A stretch of DNA of 64,000 bases from Vampirovibrionales bacterium (lineage in GTDB: Bacteria > Cyanobacteriota > Vampirovibrionia > Vampirovibrionales > Vampirovibrionaceae): positions 2,046,001 to 2,110,000 of the forward strand of contig JADJRF010000005.1 in NCBI GenBank assembly GCA_016712355.1, read 5' to 3'. Of this stretch, positions 50,037 through 58,260 are shown in pieces. Numbering within the stretch: position 1 is the first letter of the stretch; each line of letters opens with the position of its first letter. The position numbers and the translations under genes are program-made. The notes under the pieces are model-generated. The model worked only from the letters and a program-made list of their open reading frames with translations, had not been told where the DNA came from and ran no database searches.

Positions 50037-50094
50037 GTAAGACAGCCTTGCGCCCGGCGCGCCAGACAATTCCGGGCGCAAGGCAGCCTTACAG
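50037..50094 (-). other. Long inverted repeat directly upstream of tmRNA
   Basis: GCCTTGCGCCCGG (50045-50057) pairs with CCGGGCGCAAGGC (50072-50084), extended by GTAAG/CTTAC outside a 3-nt mismatch. It occupies the place where the ssrA promoter is expected; no clear -10/-35 is visible. It may be an operator, a processing signal of a longer precursor, or an upstream terminator. Confidence 0.5.
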
Positions 50095-50209
50095 GATCGA
50101 AGGCAGGGATTCCAAGCGGCTTGAATTGTCAAAGAACGGCTGCTCTTACCATAGCATATTGCCATTTAAATTTCATCCCGAAACGCCTTAAAAACGCGCC
50201 GCAACAGCG

Positions 50210-50680
50210 TTAGAACTTGTAATATTCTCTGTTTCGGTCATTGAGGCCTTTTTTGAGGCCATAGTGTCGCCGTCCGTCCCACGCCATCGCCTCTTGCTGA
50301 CGAAGGGCGTCGTGCAAACGAAGATCATCTCCCACTTCGCGCTGAATCGTCTCGAAACACGCCGCGCAGCAATCGCCATGACACTCGGTAACCGGGAAGG
50401 TCTCCAGGCATTTATGACAGCTTCTCAGGAGCCAGCGCGCTTCGTCGTGAAAAAAACCTTCTTCATACAGCGCCATCACGTCATCGGCCGGGATGAGAGC
50501 TTGAGAGGAGAGGTCTTCAAGCGACAGGCCTCCCTCAGGGGCGCTCGCCTTGAGAAGGCGCGCGATTTTGGCGGCGTTCTCATCTTCAACGGCGATACAC
50601 TCCGGGCACAGGTCTCGCAGAATCTGCCGAAAGACCTGACCGCAGCGAACGCAATTGATGATGGGATACAACGTGGTCAT
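50210..50680 (-). CDS. YvyF-like zinc-ribbon/helical protein
   Basis: About 156 residues. The start MTTLYPIINCVRCGQVFRQI, then RDLCPECIAVEDENAAKIARLL with a following winged-helix-like part (LSLEDLSSQALIPADDVMALYEEGFF), matches the zinc-ribbon plus helical plan of the flagellar-operon protein YvyF (TIGR03826). A second Cys-rich cluster (LRSCHKCLETFPVTECHGDCCAACFETI) is an extra zinc site not typical of YvyF. An in-frame ATG at 50818 would add 46 residues. No flagellar genes adjoin it. Role likely regulatory; uncertain. Confidence 0.6.
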   Translation of the reverse strand: MTTLYPIINCVRCGQVFRQILRDLCPECIAVEDENAAKIARLLKASAPEGGLSLEDLSSQALIPADDVMALYEEGFFHDEARWLLRSCHKCLETFPVTECHGDCCAACFETIQREVGDDLRLHDALRQQEAMAWDGRRHYGLKKGLNDRNREYYKF

Positions 50681-50900
50681 AAGGCGCTCAAAGGCATCAA
50701 TAAACCGGGGAATCTCCCACCCTAAGTATCGACCAATCCCCTCAAAGACTTTAATGAGCGGGCTGTGGCGCGGGTTTAGGTCCTTTAAATACCCGAGTCC
50801 AAACCCAAGTCGACGCATCGCGGCATTTCATTCGGCCACGGGACCCGCCGCAAGCAGACGCTTAAAACGAATCGTCCGCTTCTCAGTGCGAAACAATCGG

Positions 50901-51161
50901 CTAAAACGCAGTCGATAGAACAGCGCGCAAAATCTGCAAGACCATAAACAGGATCATGGGAGAAATATCAATGCCGCCCATCGACGGGATCAAGCGCCGA
51001 AAAGGCTCCATCACCGGTTCCGTTAAGGCGTAGAGGGTTCTCCATGGCTGCGCGCCCCAGTTGAGCGCCGGAAAAAATGACAGCAGGCACCGCCCGATAA
51101 TCAGCCAGGTCAGCAGATCCAGCAGCGTAAGCAAGATGGCGCCGATTGCGGGAAAACTCAT
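50901..51161 (-). CDS. YggT-family membrane protein
   Basis: An 86-residue protein with two membrane helices (IGAILLTLLDLLTWLIIGRCLLSFF and ISPMILFMVLQILRAVLSTAF) joined by the typical loop PWRTLYALTEPVMEPFRRLIP. This loop is the YggT/CCB3 signature; family members help in division-linked membrane organisation or cytochrome maturation in phototrophs. It lies directly downstream of mtnP (42 nt), possibly co-transcribed with ahcY-mtnP. Confidence 0.85.
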   Translation of the reverse strand: MSFPAIGAILLTLLDLLTWLIIGRCLLSFFPALNWGAQPWRTLYALTEPVMEPFRRLIPSMGGIDISPMILFMVLQILRAVLSTAF

Positions 51162-51203
51162 TGAATGCGCTCCTTCGGCAATTCTGTTGCGTCTTTGTGA
51201 GGC

Positions 51204-52028
51204 TCAGCCCATGCGCGCGTGCGCCAGAACGCCCGTCGAGCCAGAGGCCACGGTATCCGACGGCATCAGTTCGATCAGGCGAAACAGCAGTTGACGCAGC
51301 TTGTGATTATTCTCGGTAAAGACCTGAATCACCTCTTCATGCGACACAGGCGGCACGCCTTCCACCCCGGTGTCGTAGTCGGTGATAAGCGAAATATTGA
51401 TAGACGCCATCTCCAGCTCGCGCACCAGATGGACTTCAGGGTATTGCGTCATGTTGATGACTTCCCACCCCTGATCGCGATACCACTTGGATTCGGCGCG
51501 GGTGCTGAAGCGCGGGCCCTGAATGACGACAACCGTCCCGCGATCGTGGCACGGAATGCCGCTTTCGCGCGCGGCTTGCGAGGCCAGACGGCGAAGCGAC
51601 TCGTCAAACGGATCGGCGGCGCTCACATGCGTGGTGATAGGGCCATCAAAAAACGTATCGGCGCGGCCATTGGTCCGATCAACGAACTGATCGCAGATCA
51701 CAAATTCGCCCGGCTTGATGTGGGCTTGCAAACTACCCGCAGCGCAAGGGCTAATCACGCGGGTGACGCCCAGCGCTTTAAACGCCCAGACGTTGGCGCG
51801 ATAGTTGATTTTATGCGGCGGCAGGCTGTGGTCCGCGCCATGACGGGGTAAAAACGCCACGCGCTTGCCGGCAACCTCGCCGATGGTAATGGCGCCGCTG
51901 GGCGCGCCGTAAGGGGTTTCCACCTGAACCGACCGCGTGTCGGTGAGAAAGTTATAAAACCCGGATCCGCCAAACACGCCGATCTCGGCCTGACGTTCCA
52001 CGGCATCGTTGAAATTAAAAGCAGGCAT
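51204..52028 (-). CDS. mtnP: S-methyl-5'-thioadenosine phosphorylase
   Basis: MtnP splits methylthioadenosine into adenine and methylthioribose 1-phosphate. The 274-residue product has IGVFGGSGFYNFL, the phosphate loop FLPRHGADHSLPPHKINYRANVWA, SPCAAGSLQ, DQFVDRTNGR, VVIQGPRFSTRAESKWYRDQGWEVINMTQYPE and ITDYDTGVEG. MTQYPE and the Asp of TDYD are the base-recognition residues. It lies 66 nt downstream of ahcY, forming a methyl-cycle salvage unit. Confidence 0.95.
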   Translation of the reverse strand: MPAFNFNDAVERQAEIGVFGGSGFYNFLTDTRSVQVETPYGAPSGAITIGEVAGKRVAFLPRHGADHSLPPHKINYRANVWAFKALGVTRVISPCAAGSLQAHIKPGEFVICDQFVDRTNGRADTFFDGPITTHVSAADPFDESLRRLASQAARESGIPCHDRGTVVVIQGPRFSTRAESKWYRDQGWEVINMTQYPEVHLVRELEMASINISLITDYDTGVEGVPPVSHEEVIQVFTENNHKLRQLLFRLIELMPSDTVASGSTGVLAHARMG

Positions 52029-52094
52029 CTGTCAATACGCTCCTTGTCGTGCTAATGCGAGTGGGGCAAGACGATTCAGCAGGAAGACGGCGAC

Positions 52095-53369
52095 TTAGGT
52101 GCCGACCATCCAGCTGTTCTGGTATTCGACCATCTCGGGGGTGAGGCGATCGATGCGCACGCCCATGGACGCAAGCTTAAGCTCGGCGATTTGCTGATCG
52201 ATTTCCGGGGCGACGTCGTAGACGCGGTTTTCCAGCCGTCCGCGATTCTTCACCAGAAACTCGACCGCCAAAGCCTGATTGGCGAAACTCATGTCCATAA
52301 CGCTGGCCGGGTGACCTTCAGCGGCGGCGAGGTTAATGAGCCGGCCTTCGCCCAGCACCAGAATGCGGCGACCGTCCTTGAGCGCGAATTCTTCCATAAA
52401 GGGGCGGATCTGATCGCGGCGCACCGCCATTTCCGCCAGCGAGGTCAGGTTGAGTTCGAGATCGAAATGGCCCGAGTTGCACACCATGGCCCCGTCGCGC
52501 ATCAGCAGGAAGTGTTCGCGGTCGACAACATGCCGATTGCCGGTGACGGTAATAAAGACATCGCCCAGCGGGGCGGCTTCGTTCATCTGCATCACGCGGA
52601 AACCGTCCATGACGGCCTCGATCGCGCGAATGGGGTTGACTTCCGTCACGATGACGTTGGCGCCAAGGCCGCGCGCGCGCATCGCCGCGCCTTTGCCGCA
52701 CCAGCCATAGCCCACCACGACGACATTCTTGCCCGCCACCAGCAGATTGGTCGCGCGAATGACGCCATCCAGCGTGCTTTGGCCCGTGCCGTAGCGATTA
52801 TCGAAGAAATGCTTGGTCTGGGCATTGTTGACGGCGACCGCAGGCCAGGGCAGTTTGCCGTCTTTGACCATCGCTTCGAGGCGCACGATGCCGGTGGTGG
52901 TTTCTTCCGTACTGCCGATGACGCCCGAAATCAAATCGGCGCGCTCTTTCACCAGCGTAGCAACCACGTCCGAGCCGTCGTCAATAATGATGTTGGGCTT
53001 AAAGTCCAGCGCCAGATGCACGTGCTTGTTGTACATCGCATTGTCTTCGCCCTTGATGCCGTAAACCGGAATCCCGTAGTCCAGCACCAGCGACGCGGCG
53101 ACGTCGTCTTGCGTGCTGAGAGGGTTGGAGGCGATTAACATGGACTCTGCGCCGCCCGCCTTGAGCGTGCGGGCCAGATTGGCGGTTTCTTTGGTGATGT
53201 GGTTGCATGAGACGAGCCGCACGCCCTGAAAAGGCCGCTCCTGCTCAAAGCGCTCGCGAATGGCGCGCAGCACGGGCATATCGCGATCCGCCCAGTCAAT
53301 CTGCTTTTTGCCCTGAGGCGCAAGGCCCAAGTCTTTGACTTCATGGGGAATCGTCGCAGTGGGGGTCAT
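52095..53369 (-). CDS. ahcY: Adenosylhomocysteinase
   Basis: AhcY hydrolyses S-adenosylhomocysteine to adenosine and homocysteine, relieving product inhibition of methyltransferases. The 424-residue protein has the NAD-binding VVVVGYGWCGKGAAMRARGLGANV, DDGSDVVATL, GSTEETTTGIVRLE, NNAQTKHFFDNRYGTGQS and VCNSGHFDLELN. It is the short form without the about 40-residue eukaryotic-type insertion, and the C-terminus ends EYQNSWMVGT rather than DHYRY. Head gene of the ahcY-mtnP unit. No SAH riboswitch is visible in the short leader. Confidence 0.96.
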   Translation of the reverse strand: MTPTATIPHEVKDLGLAPQGKKQIDWADRDMPVLRAIRERFEQERPFQGVRLVSCNHITKETANLARTLKAGGAESMLIASNPLSTQDDVAASLVLDYGIPVYGIKGEDNAMYNKHVHLALDFKPNIIIDDGSDVVATLVKERADLISGVIGSTEETTTGIVRLEAMVKDGKLPWPAVAVNNAQTKHFFDNRYGTGQSTLDGVIRATNLLVAGKNVVVVGYGWCGKGAAMRARGLGANVIVTEVNPIRAIEAVMDGFRVMQMNEAAPLGDVFITVTGNRHVVDREHFLLMRDGAMVCNSGHFDLELNLTSLAEMAVRRDQIRPFMEEFALKDGRRILVLGEGRLINLAAAEGHPASVMDMSFANQALAVEFLVKNRGRLENRVYDVAPEIDQQIAELKLASMGVRIDRLTPEMVEYQNSWMVGT

Positions 53370-53469
53370 GGGGGCTCTCCTGTCGGGTCGTCTCTCATTC
53401 GTATGAAAGCGGTATCCTATAACAGGGGCGCGCCGGATTCAAACGCATGCCACGACCTCAGGCGCGCGT

Positions 53470-54057
53470 TCACAGAGGGTCTGTAAAGAACATTCTTAAA
53501 AACCCTCCCGCATACTCTGCCAACGAAAACGGGGTCGGGTTCTGGATAGCGTCCAGCAGCGCAGGGAGGAGATCTTCAGTATAGGGCGGGCGATTATAGT
53601 TATCGAAAGAGCCGAATACCAAGCTTGAAGCCGCCGTTTTATTAGGCAAGTAGGTGCAATTAAAAAACGGCCTGGCGCATTCTGTGAATACGTGGTGAGA
53701 AAAGCGAAGTCGATTCGGCTTTACCGAAAAGGCCGGTACAAGTTCCCCCTGGAGATTCGCAATTTGATAATTGAGACGATAAAATTTGTCCTGCAAGCGG
53801 AATTCAATTTCGAAGGGTTTTAATGTTTTATCGAACAGATCGTCCACAGAGGCAATTCCCCGCAGGCTACCGGAAATCACCTTGACATCGCGAAAAGGGC
53901 GAGACGAAAAGCCCTTGTTTACCAACAAATCAGCGAGGGGATCGCGCTGAATCAACTGGTCTCGCGTGAGCGCTTTAAAGCGCACGGCGGAAGCCTTGGG
54001 CTGCGTTTTACCCGGCGCTTGAAACGCTGGTGACAATAACGAGACGTGAACTGACAT
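53470..54057 (-). CDS. Tandem paralogue 5 of an unknown family (VRFK start)
   Basis: Unknown 195-residue protein, last gene of a five-gene array on the minus strand. Shared family layout: an N-terminal low-complexity segment with (V/L/A)-R-F-(G/K) (here KASAVRFKAL), a helix ending VDDLF, then a strand pair EFRLQDKFYRLNYQI at the place of IEL-DG-x-x-(F/Y) in the others, a beta-rich middle and a helical end (LLPALLDAIQNPTPFSLAEYAGGFL). AAGGACG lies before ATG 54057. Divergence is high, so paralogy is inferred from pattern and position. Confidence 0.65.
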   Translation of the reverse strand: MSVHVSLLSPAFQAPGKTQPKASAVRFKALTRDQLIQRDPLADLLVNKGFSSRPFRDVKVISGSLRGIASVDDLFDKTLKPFEIEFRLQDKFYRLNYQIANLQGELVPAFSVKPNRLRFSHHVFTECARPFFNCTYLPNKTAASSLVFGSFDNYNRPPYTEDLLPALLDAIQNPTPFSLAEYAGGFLRMFFTDPL

Positions 54058-54084
54058 GGAACGTCCTTTTTTAAAGCGAGGGGC

Positions 54085-54618
54085 TCAGGAAGACCAATAA
54101 TGATCCCACAACGCGCGGAGCCGGTTCTGACGTTGCGGCGGCAGAATGGCTTGTACCACTGTGTCGCGCAAGGCGAGCGCCGAGGCGGGAAAATCCGGGG
54201 CTTCTGCGGGCAGGGCGCTTTCGCGCGGGATATACGTGATGCGTCTTTCGCCGGACGATTCGCAGATTAAAAGCCGTTCGCTATCGTTGAGGCGAGCCAA
54301 CTGGAACACCGATTGCAGGCCGCCGCCCTGAGGGGTGATGGCGTCTATCGACAATTTATAATAAATACCATCGATTTCAAGCAGTCCCCTGAAGATTAGC
54401 GCAGGCGTGGCGAATAAGCGCGAAAGGGTCATGCCCGGCTTCAGGCTGGATTGCTCGATAAGCCTCACCACGATTTCTTTGGGCGCGCGTCGCGTTGCTG
54501 GCGTGGCGCCGAGATAATCGGCCATGGAGCGCGCATAGCGTGAGCCAAAGCGCAGCGGGCGAGAGGAGGCGCCGCATATTGCCGCCTCCCGCGATCTCAA
54601 GGCAAGGGGGATTTTCAA
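54085..54618 (-). CDS. Tandem paralogue 4 (LRFG start)
   Basis: Unknown 177-residue protein of the five-gene array. Family points: SSRPLRFGSRYA, then LSRLFATPALIFRGLLEIDGIYYKL and a helical end ALRDTVVQAILPPQRQNRLRALWDHYW. The start is unclear: TTG 54618 lacks a good ribosome site, whereas an in-frame ATA has GGGAGGCGG directly upstream, and ATG 54525 would remove the RFG motif. It lies 14 nt from the next paralogue, suggesting one transcript. Confidence 0.6.
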   Translation of the reverse strand: MKIPLALRSREAAICGASSRPLRFGSRYARSMADYLGATPATRRAPKEIVVRLIEQSSLKPGMTLSRLFATPALIFRGLLEIDGIYYKLSIDAITPQGGGLQSVFQLARLNDSERLLICESSGERRITYIPRESALPAEAPDFPASALALRDTVVQAILPPQRQNRLRALWDHYWSS

Positions 54619-54632
54619 GGCTCAACTACAAC

Positions 54633-55178
54633 TTAGAAGCGTGGAAGCCAGCTCAATATTTCCGACAAAACGCCATTTTGCTGAGGAATACAGGACTCTA
54701 TTATTCTGTTTCTCAAATCAAGAGCGGCTTCCTGTCTTCTCCCCAACGATTCAACATGATTTGAGCCAGGGCGAGAAAGAGTAACAATTTTATTACCATC
54801 CTGAAAATCCAGAATTTTCAATTTTTCGCCTCCTCTTCCAGAGGATGGCCCTATTATGAAAATGTTGGTAGGAACCTTTTGATCGTTCTTCAATGTATGG
54901 GCAGAAAAATTGAACGGCGTCCCATCCAATTCAATAGTTCCTTCGACTTTATTCCCCTTAATACGTAAAAAATCCTCAACCGTTCTTGTTCTACGAGTTA
55001 TTTGCGATTTCAGAGAAGGGATTCTAATTTCTGGCGGCGGCAGAGGATCAATGAGCCGCAAATAATCGCCAAGAACGCGATCGCCTTGGCCAAAAAGAAC
55101 CGCAGAAGCAGATTTTCTAACGCTTGCAACCGGAAACGACTGACGATTTCCAGAAACAAAGCCAACGGAAGTGATCAT
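54633..55178 (-). CDS. Tandem paralogue 3 (VLFG)
   Basis: Unknown 181-residue protein. ATG 55178 (MITSVGFVSGNRQ) has AAAGG upstream; ATG 55196 is also possible. Family points: SASAVLFGQGD, VEDFLRIKGNKVEGTIELDGTPFNFSAHTL (the best-preserved IELDG-x-x-F block), a middle beta section with IFIIGPSSGRG, and the end DLRNRIIESCIPQQNGVLSEILSWL. It is more AT-rich than surrounding genes. Confidence 0.65.
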   Translation of the reverse strand: MITSVGFVSGNRQSFPVASVRKSASAVLFGQGDRVLGDYLRLIDPLPPPEIRIPSLKSQITRRTRTVEDFLRIKGNKVEGTIELDGTPFNFSAHTLKNDQKVPTNIFIIGPSSGRGGEKLKILDFQDGNKIVTLSRPGSNHVESLGRRQEAALDLRNRIIESCIPQQNGVLSEILSWLPRF

Positions 55179-55270
55179 GTTGCCAAAACCTTTCATCACC
55201 GGGGAAAGTAGGGGCGCGTCATGAGCGCATGCATGATAACGCGCTGAAAATCTGGAATTGCGCAGCCAAA

Positions 55271-55834
55271 TCAGGCAGGCAAAGCATCACCTTTTCCCTT
55301 AAGAGAGGGGACGTATGCCGCTAGCATCCGCTTCAGCCAATCCCCATATGAAATTTGGGTGGGAGACAGCTCAACCATGCGCGCGATGATCTGATTCCGG
55401 GCCGCAATGGCCGTCCCTTTTTCAGGGTCTGTCAGCTCTCTGTGGCCTCCATCGCGATCATAACCCAACACAGTGGCGCCCGCGTCGGACTCGAAAACCT
55501 CCAATCCCTGAAGATTTCGACGATTGAGCGGCGTAATAGAAAATTGGTTCATAATGCCGCCTACACACGTTGAGTCTGAGACGATATGCATGCTGGCGAC
55601 AGAACGAATACCGTCGTATGTGATTTCTGCCTGAAGACTGGCGCCAGGGGTCTCTAAAACGTCCTGAACCGTCATGCTCTGGACAACGTTTGCCGCAGTC
55701 AGTAAAGCCGTCTCATAACGATCCTTTTGCGCCGGTTGCTCGGACGCGGGAAAGGCCTGATCCGTCGCGCGACCCAAACGCACCGAAGGCGAAGCAACGC
55801 GAAAGGCAGGAGCAGGGGCGATTGAAAGCGTCAT
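55271..55834 (-). CDS. Tandem paralogue 2 (VRLG)
   Basis: Unknown 187-residue protein. Family points: APAFRVASPSVRLGRATDQ, VVQSMTVQDVLETPGASLQAEITYDGIRSVASMHIV, QFSITPLNRRNLQGLEVFESD and the end ARNQIIARMVELSPTQISYGDWLKRML. It is closest to paralogue 1 (MTPEEVLRTPGASLSGDMTIDGRTYWV). No cysteine motifs or membrane segment are present. ATG 55834. Confidence 0.7.
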   Translation of the reverse strand: MTLSIAPAPAFRVASPSVRLGRATDQAFPASEQPAQKDRYETALLTAANVVQSMTVQDVLETPGASLQAEITYDGIRSVASMHIVSDSTCVGGIMNQFSITPLNRRNLQGLEVFESDAGATVLGYDRDGGHRELTDPEKGTAIAARNQIIARMVELSPTQISYGDWLKRMLAAYVPSLKGKGDALPA

Positions 55835-55918
55835 GGCTCAATCTCTGAAGTAATGCGCCAGTAAACATAGAACGACGGCGCCTATCCATGGTAACGCAAC
55901 GCAATCCAGAAATTGCCC

Positions 55919-56491
55919 TTAAGCTTTTATATAACCTTCGCCCGCCCAGCGAGGTAAAACATGCGCAATGAGCAGGCGCATCAGCCAATGGCCAAGCGGT
56001 ATTGCATCGGGGGTTTGGGCGATCAGCGCTTTAAGCGCCTCATGACGGAAGGGCAGTAACGGGGAAATATTGACATTCTTAGTAATTACCTCCCCCCGCG
56101 GATTCAATGTACACAAAATACAAAACCTGTCTTCAACCTCTAAAATCTCTTGCGCGAGACCGCTTGAATGGCGGGGGCTCACTCGAAACGAGTGAAGCAC
56201 TCCCAAGTAAGGATGCTCGGGAAAAGTATTTGAATCCACCCAATACGTCCTGCCATCTATCGTCATATCCCCGCTTAACGATGCGCCGGGCGTTCGCAGA
56301 ACTTCTTCGGGCGTCATGCCTTTGAAAACTTCTGCGCTCCTTGTGAGCGTCGCTTTAAAAGACGTCGGGGGCGCAGACACGTTCAGAATCAGCCCCAAGG
56401 GGTTTACGTCCGGCTCGTTAGCGCCAAAGCGGGCGGGCGACGCATTTGGTTCAATCGGGCATCTAAAAGCGTTTTGAGCAGGAGACAACAC
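55919..56491 (-). CDS. Tandem paralogue 1 (ARFG)
   Basis: Unknown 190-residue protein, first of the array. Family points: EPNASPARFGANEPD, FKGMTPEEVLRTPGASLSGDMTIDGRTYWVDSNTF, FRVSPRHSSGLAQEILEVEDRF, and the end RHEALKALIAQTPDAIPLGHWLMRLL. GTG 56491 is used without a strong ribosome site. Together the five genes form a lineage-specific expansion; intergenic gaps run from 14 to 120 nt. Confidence 0.65.
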   Translation of the reverse strand: MLSPAQNAFRCPIEPNASPARFGANEPDVNPLGLILNVSAPPTSFKATLTRSAEVFKGMTPEEVLRTPGASLSGDMTIDGRTYWVDSNTFPEHPYLGVLHSFRVSPRHSSGLAQEILEVEDRFCILCTLNPRGEVITKNVNISPLLPFRHEALKALIAQTPDAIPLGHWLMRLLIAHVLPRWAGEGYIKA

Positions 56492-56647
56492 GAGAGCAGA
56501 CCGTCATCAAGTAAGCTATGCATGAGAAGAACGCGCATAAAGATTAGAATTGCCTTTTCCCTGCGGACTTCCCGCAGCGAAGACTTCCGGGTATGATCAA
56601 GCTCTATTGAGACTGTCTCGCATTACCGGAGAAGAGGCCCTGAGAAC

Positions 56648-57343
56648 GTGTCTATTGAGTCCATCGAGTCTATCGAAACCATTGACGCTATCCGCAGTAT
56701 TGCCTTTTTTGCCGGCCTGTCACAAGAAGACGTCTCGTTGATTGCCGGCTTTACGCAGCCCAAACGCTATAGCGCAAATGAGCTTATTTTTGGGGAAGGC
56801 GACGCCGCGACGGCGTTTTACTGGGTTCGATCGGGTCGCGTACAAGTCTACAAAATCGGCCCCGACGGCAAAGAAATGATTTTGCATCTGTTTGCCGCGG
56901 GCGATACGTTCGCCGAGTTTCCTATTTTTGGCGGAGAGGCGACATATCCGGCCAACGCGCTGTGTCTGGAGGACACGACGGTCCTGCGCATCGACGGCCC
57001 CGCATTCCGCGCGCTGGCCGAAACGCGTCCGGCAATGCTGCTCAAGATGCTCTCGCAGTTTTCGCTTCGCCTGCGCGAGTTTAACCAGCGCATTGAGGAT
57101 CTATCGTTACGCAACGTCGATGCGCGTCTGGCCAAGTATCTGCTATCGGTCAGCGAAAACACGCCCGCCCGCGCAGCGATTACGGTTCAGAAAAAAACGC
57201 TGGCGGCCATTCTGGCGACCATCCCGGAGACGCTTTCGCGCTCGTTTCGCAAGCTGTCGCAAAAAGGCATGATCGAGATGCAAGGCCATGAAGTCATTAT
57301 CCTCAATCGCGACGGCCTCCTCCGCCTGGCCGAAGGCCCCTAG
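56648..57343 (+). CDS. Crp/Fnr-family transcription regulator (DNR-like)
   Basis: A 231-residue one-component regulator. The cNMP-binding-type beta barrel (SIAFFAGLSQEDVSLIAGFTQPKRYSANELIFGEGDAATAFYWVRSGRVQVYKI in family terms) is followed by a long dimer helix (FSLRLREFNQRIEDLSLRNVDARLAKYLL) and a winged helix with recognition helix PETLSRSFRKL. E-x-x-SR reads the TTGA-N6-TCAA half-sites of the family; the PET(L/F)SR form is that of DNR/NnrR-type NO sensors. No FNR-type N-terminal cysteine cluster is seen. It is a good candidate to bind the TTGAC-N4-GTCAA box upstream of ric. GTG start. Confidence 0.88.
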   Translation: MSIESIESIETIDAIRSIAFFAGLSQEDVSLIAGFTQPKRYSANELIFGEGDAATAFYWVRSGRVQVYKIGPDGKEMILHLFAAGDTFAEFPIFGGEATYPANALCLEDTTVLRIDGPAFRALAETRPAMLLKMLSQFSLRLREFNQRIEDLSLRNVDARLAKYLLSVSENTPARAAITVQKKTLAAILATIPETLSRSFRKLSQKGMIEMQGHEVIILNRDGLLRLAEGP

Positions 57344-57344
57344 C

Positions 57345-58130
57345 CCCCAAGCCCCAAGCCTCAAGCCCTCAGGGAGGGGGTCCCAAGGGGGAGGGAACGG
57401 CCCCCTTGGCCCAGATCCCAACTCCCAAGCCCCAAGCCCTCAGGGAGGGGGTCCCAAGGGGAAGGGACCGGCCCCCTTGGCCCAAATCCCAACTCCCAAG
57501 CCCTAAGCCCTCAGGGAGGCGGTCCCAAGGGGAAGGGACCGGCCCCCTTGACCCAGATCCCAACTCCCAAGCCCCAAGCCCTCAGGGAGCGGGTCCCAAG
57601 GGGAAGGGAACGGCCCCCTTGGCCCAGATCCCAACTCCCAAGCCTCAAGCCCTCAGGGAGCGGGTCCCAAGGGGGAAGGAACGGCCCCCTTGGCCCAGAT
57701 CCCAACTCCCAAGCCCCAAGCCCTCAGGGAGGGGGTCCCAAGGGGAAGGGACCGGCCCCCTTGGCCCAAATCCCAACTCCCAAGCCCCAAGCCCTCAGGG
57801 AGGCGGTCCCAAGGGGAAGGGACCGGCCCCCTTGACCCAGATCCCAACTCCCAAGCCCCAAGCCCTCAGGGAGCGGGTCCCAAGGGGAAGGGACCGGCCC
57901 CCTTGACCCAGATCCCAACTCCCAAGCCCCAAGCCCTCAGGGAGCGGGTCCCAAGGGGAAGGGAACGGCCCCCTTGGCCCAGATCCCAACTCCCAAGCCT
58001 CAAGCCCTCAGGGAGCGGGTCCCAAGGGGGAAGGAACGGCCCCCTTGGCCCAGATCCCAACTCCCAAGCCCCAAGCCCTCAGGGAGGGGGTCCCAAGGGG
58101 AAGGGACCGGCCCCCTTGGCCCAAATCTCA
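57345..58130. repeat. 11-copy 71-bp minisatellite
   Basis: Eleven units of 71 bp lie directly after the Crp/Fnr gene, with CCCTCAGGGAG at 57366 and every 71 bp to 58076. Each unit holds CCAAGGGG...CCCCCTTGG and CCCT-x-AGGG inverted repeats, so each can fold. Since 71 is not a multiple of three, apparent reading frames across the array rotate and are not genes. Units fall into about five subtypes whose order repeats (units 2-5 recur as 6, 7, 9, 10; unit 11 equals 2), a higher-order structure from block duplication. Confidence 0.95.
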
Positions 58131-58260
58131 CCTAAAAAAAAGGGCGCCGATGGCTGCACGCAGCCATTCAACGCCCCGTCTATCGCATAAACGGATATCA
58201 ATGGTCCTGTCAACTGTGTCTCTGAGTATGTCCACTTATTGGGCGGAAAACGCCCGAAAT

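Noticed and set aside
53370..53469. SAH riboswitch before ahcY
   Set aside because: The leader is short and shows none of the expected pseudoknot helices.
57345..58130. CRISPR array
   Set aside because: Units are contiguous 71-bp copies without unique spacers, and no cas genes are near.
57406..58190. Proline-rich frames such as MAQIPTPKPQALREG over the minisatellite
   Set aside because: The 71-bp unit shifts frame each copy. Equivalent frames appear on both strands, so they are by-products of the repeat.
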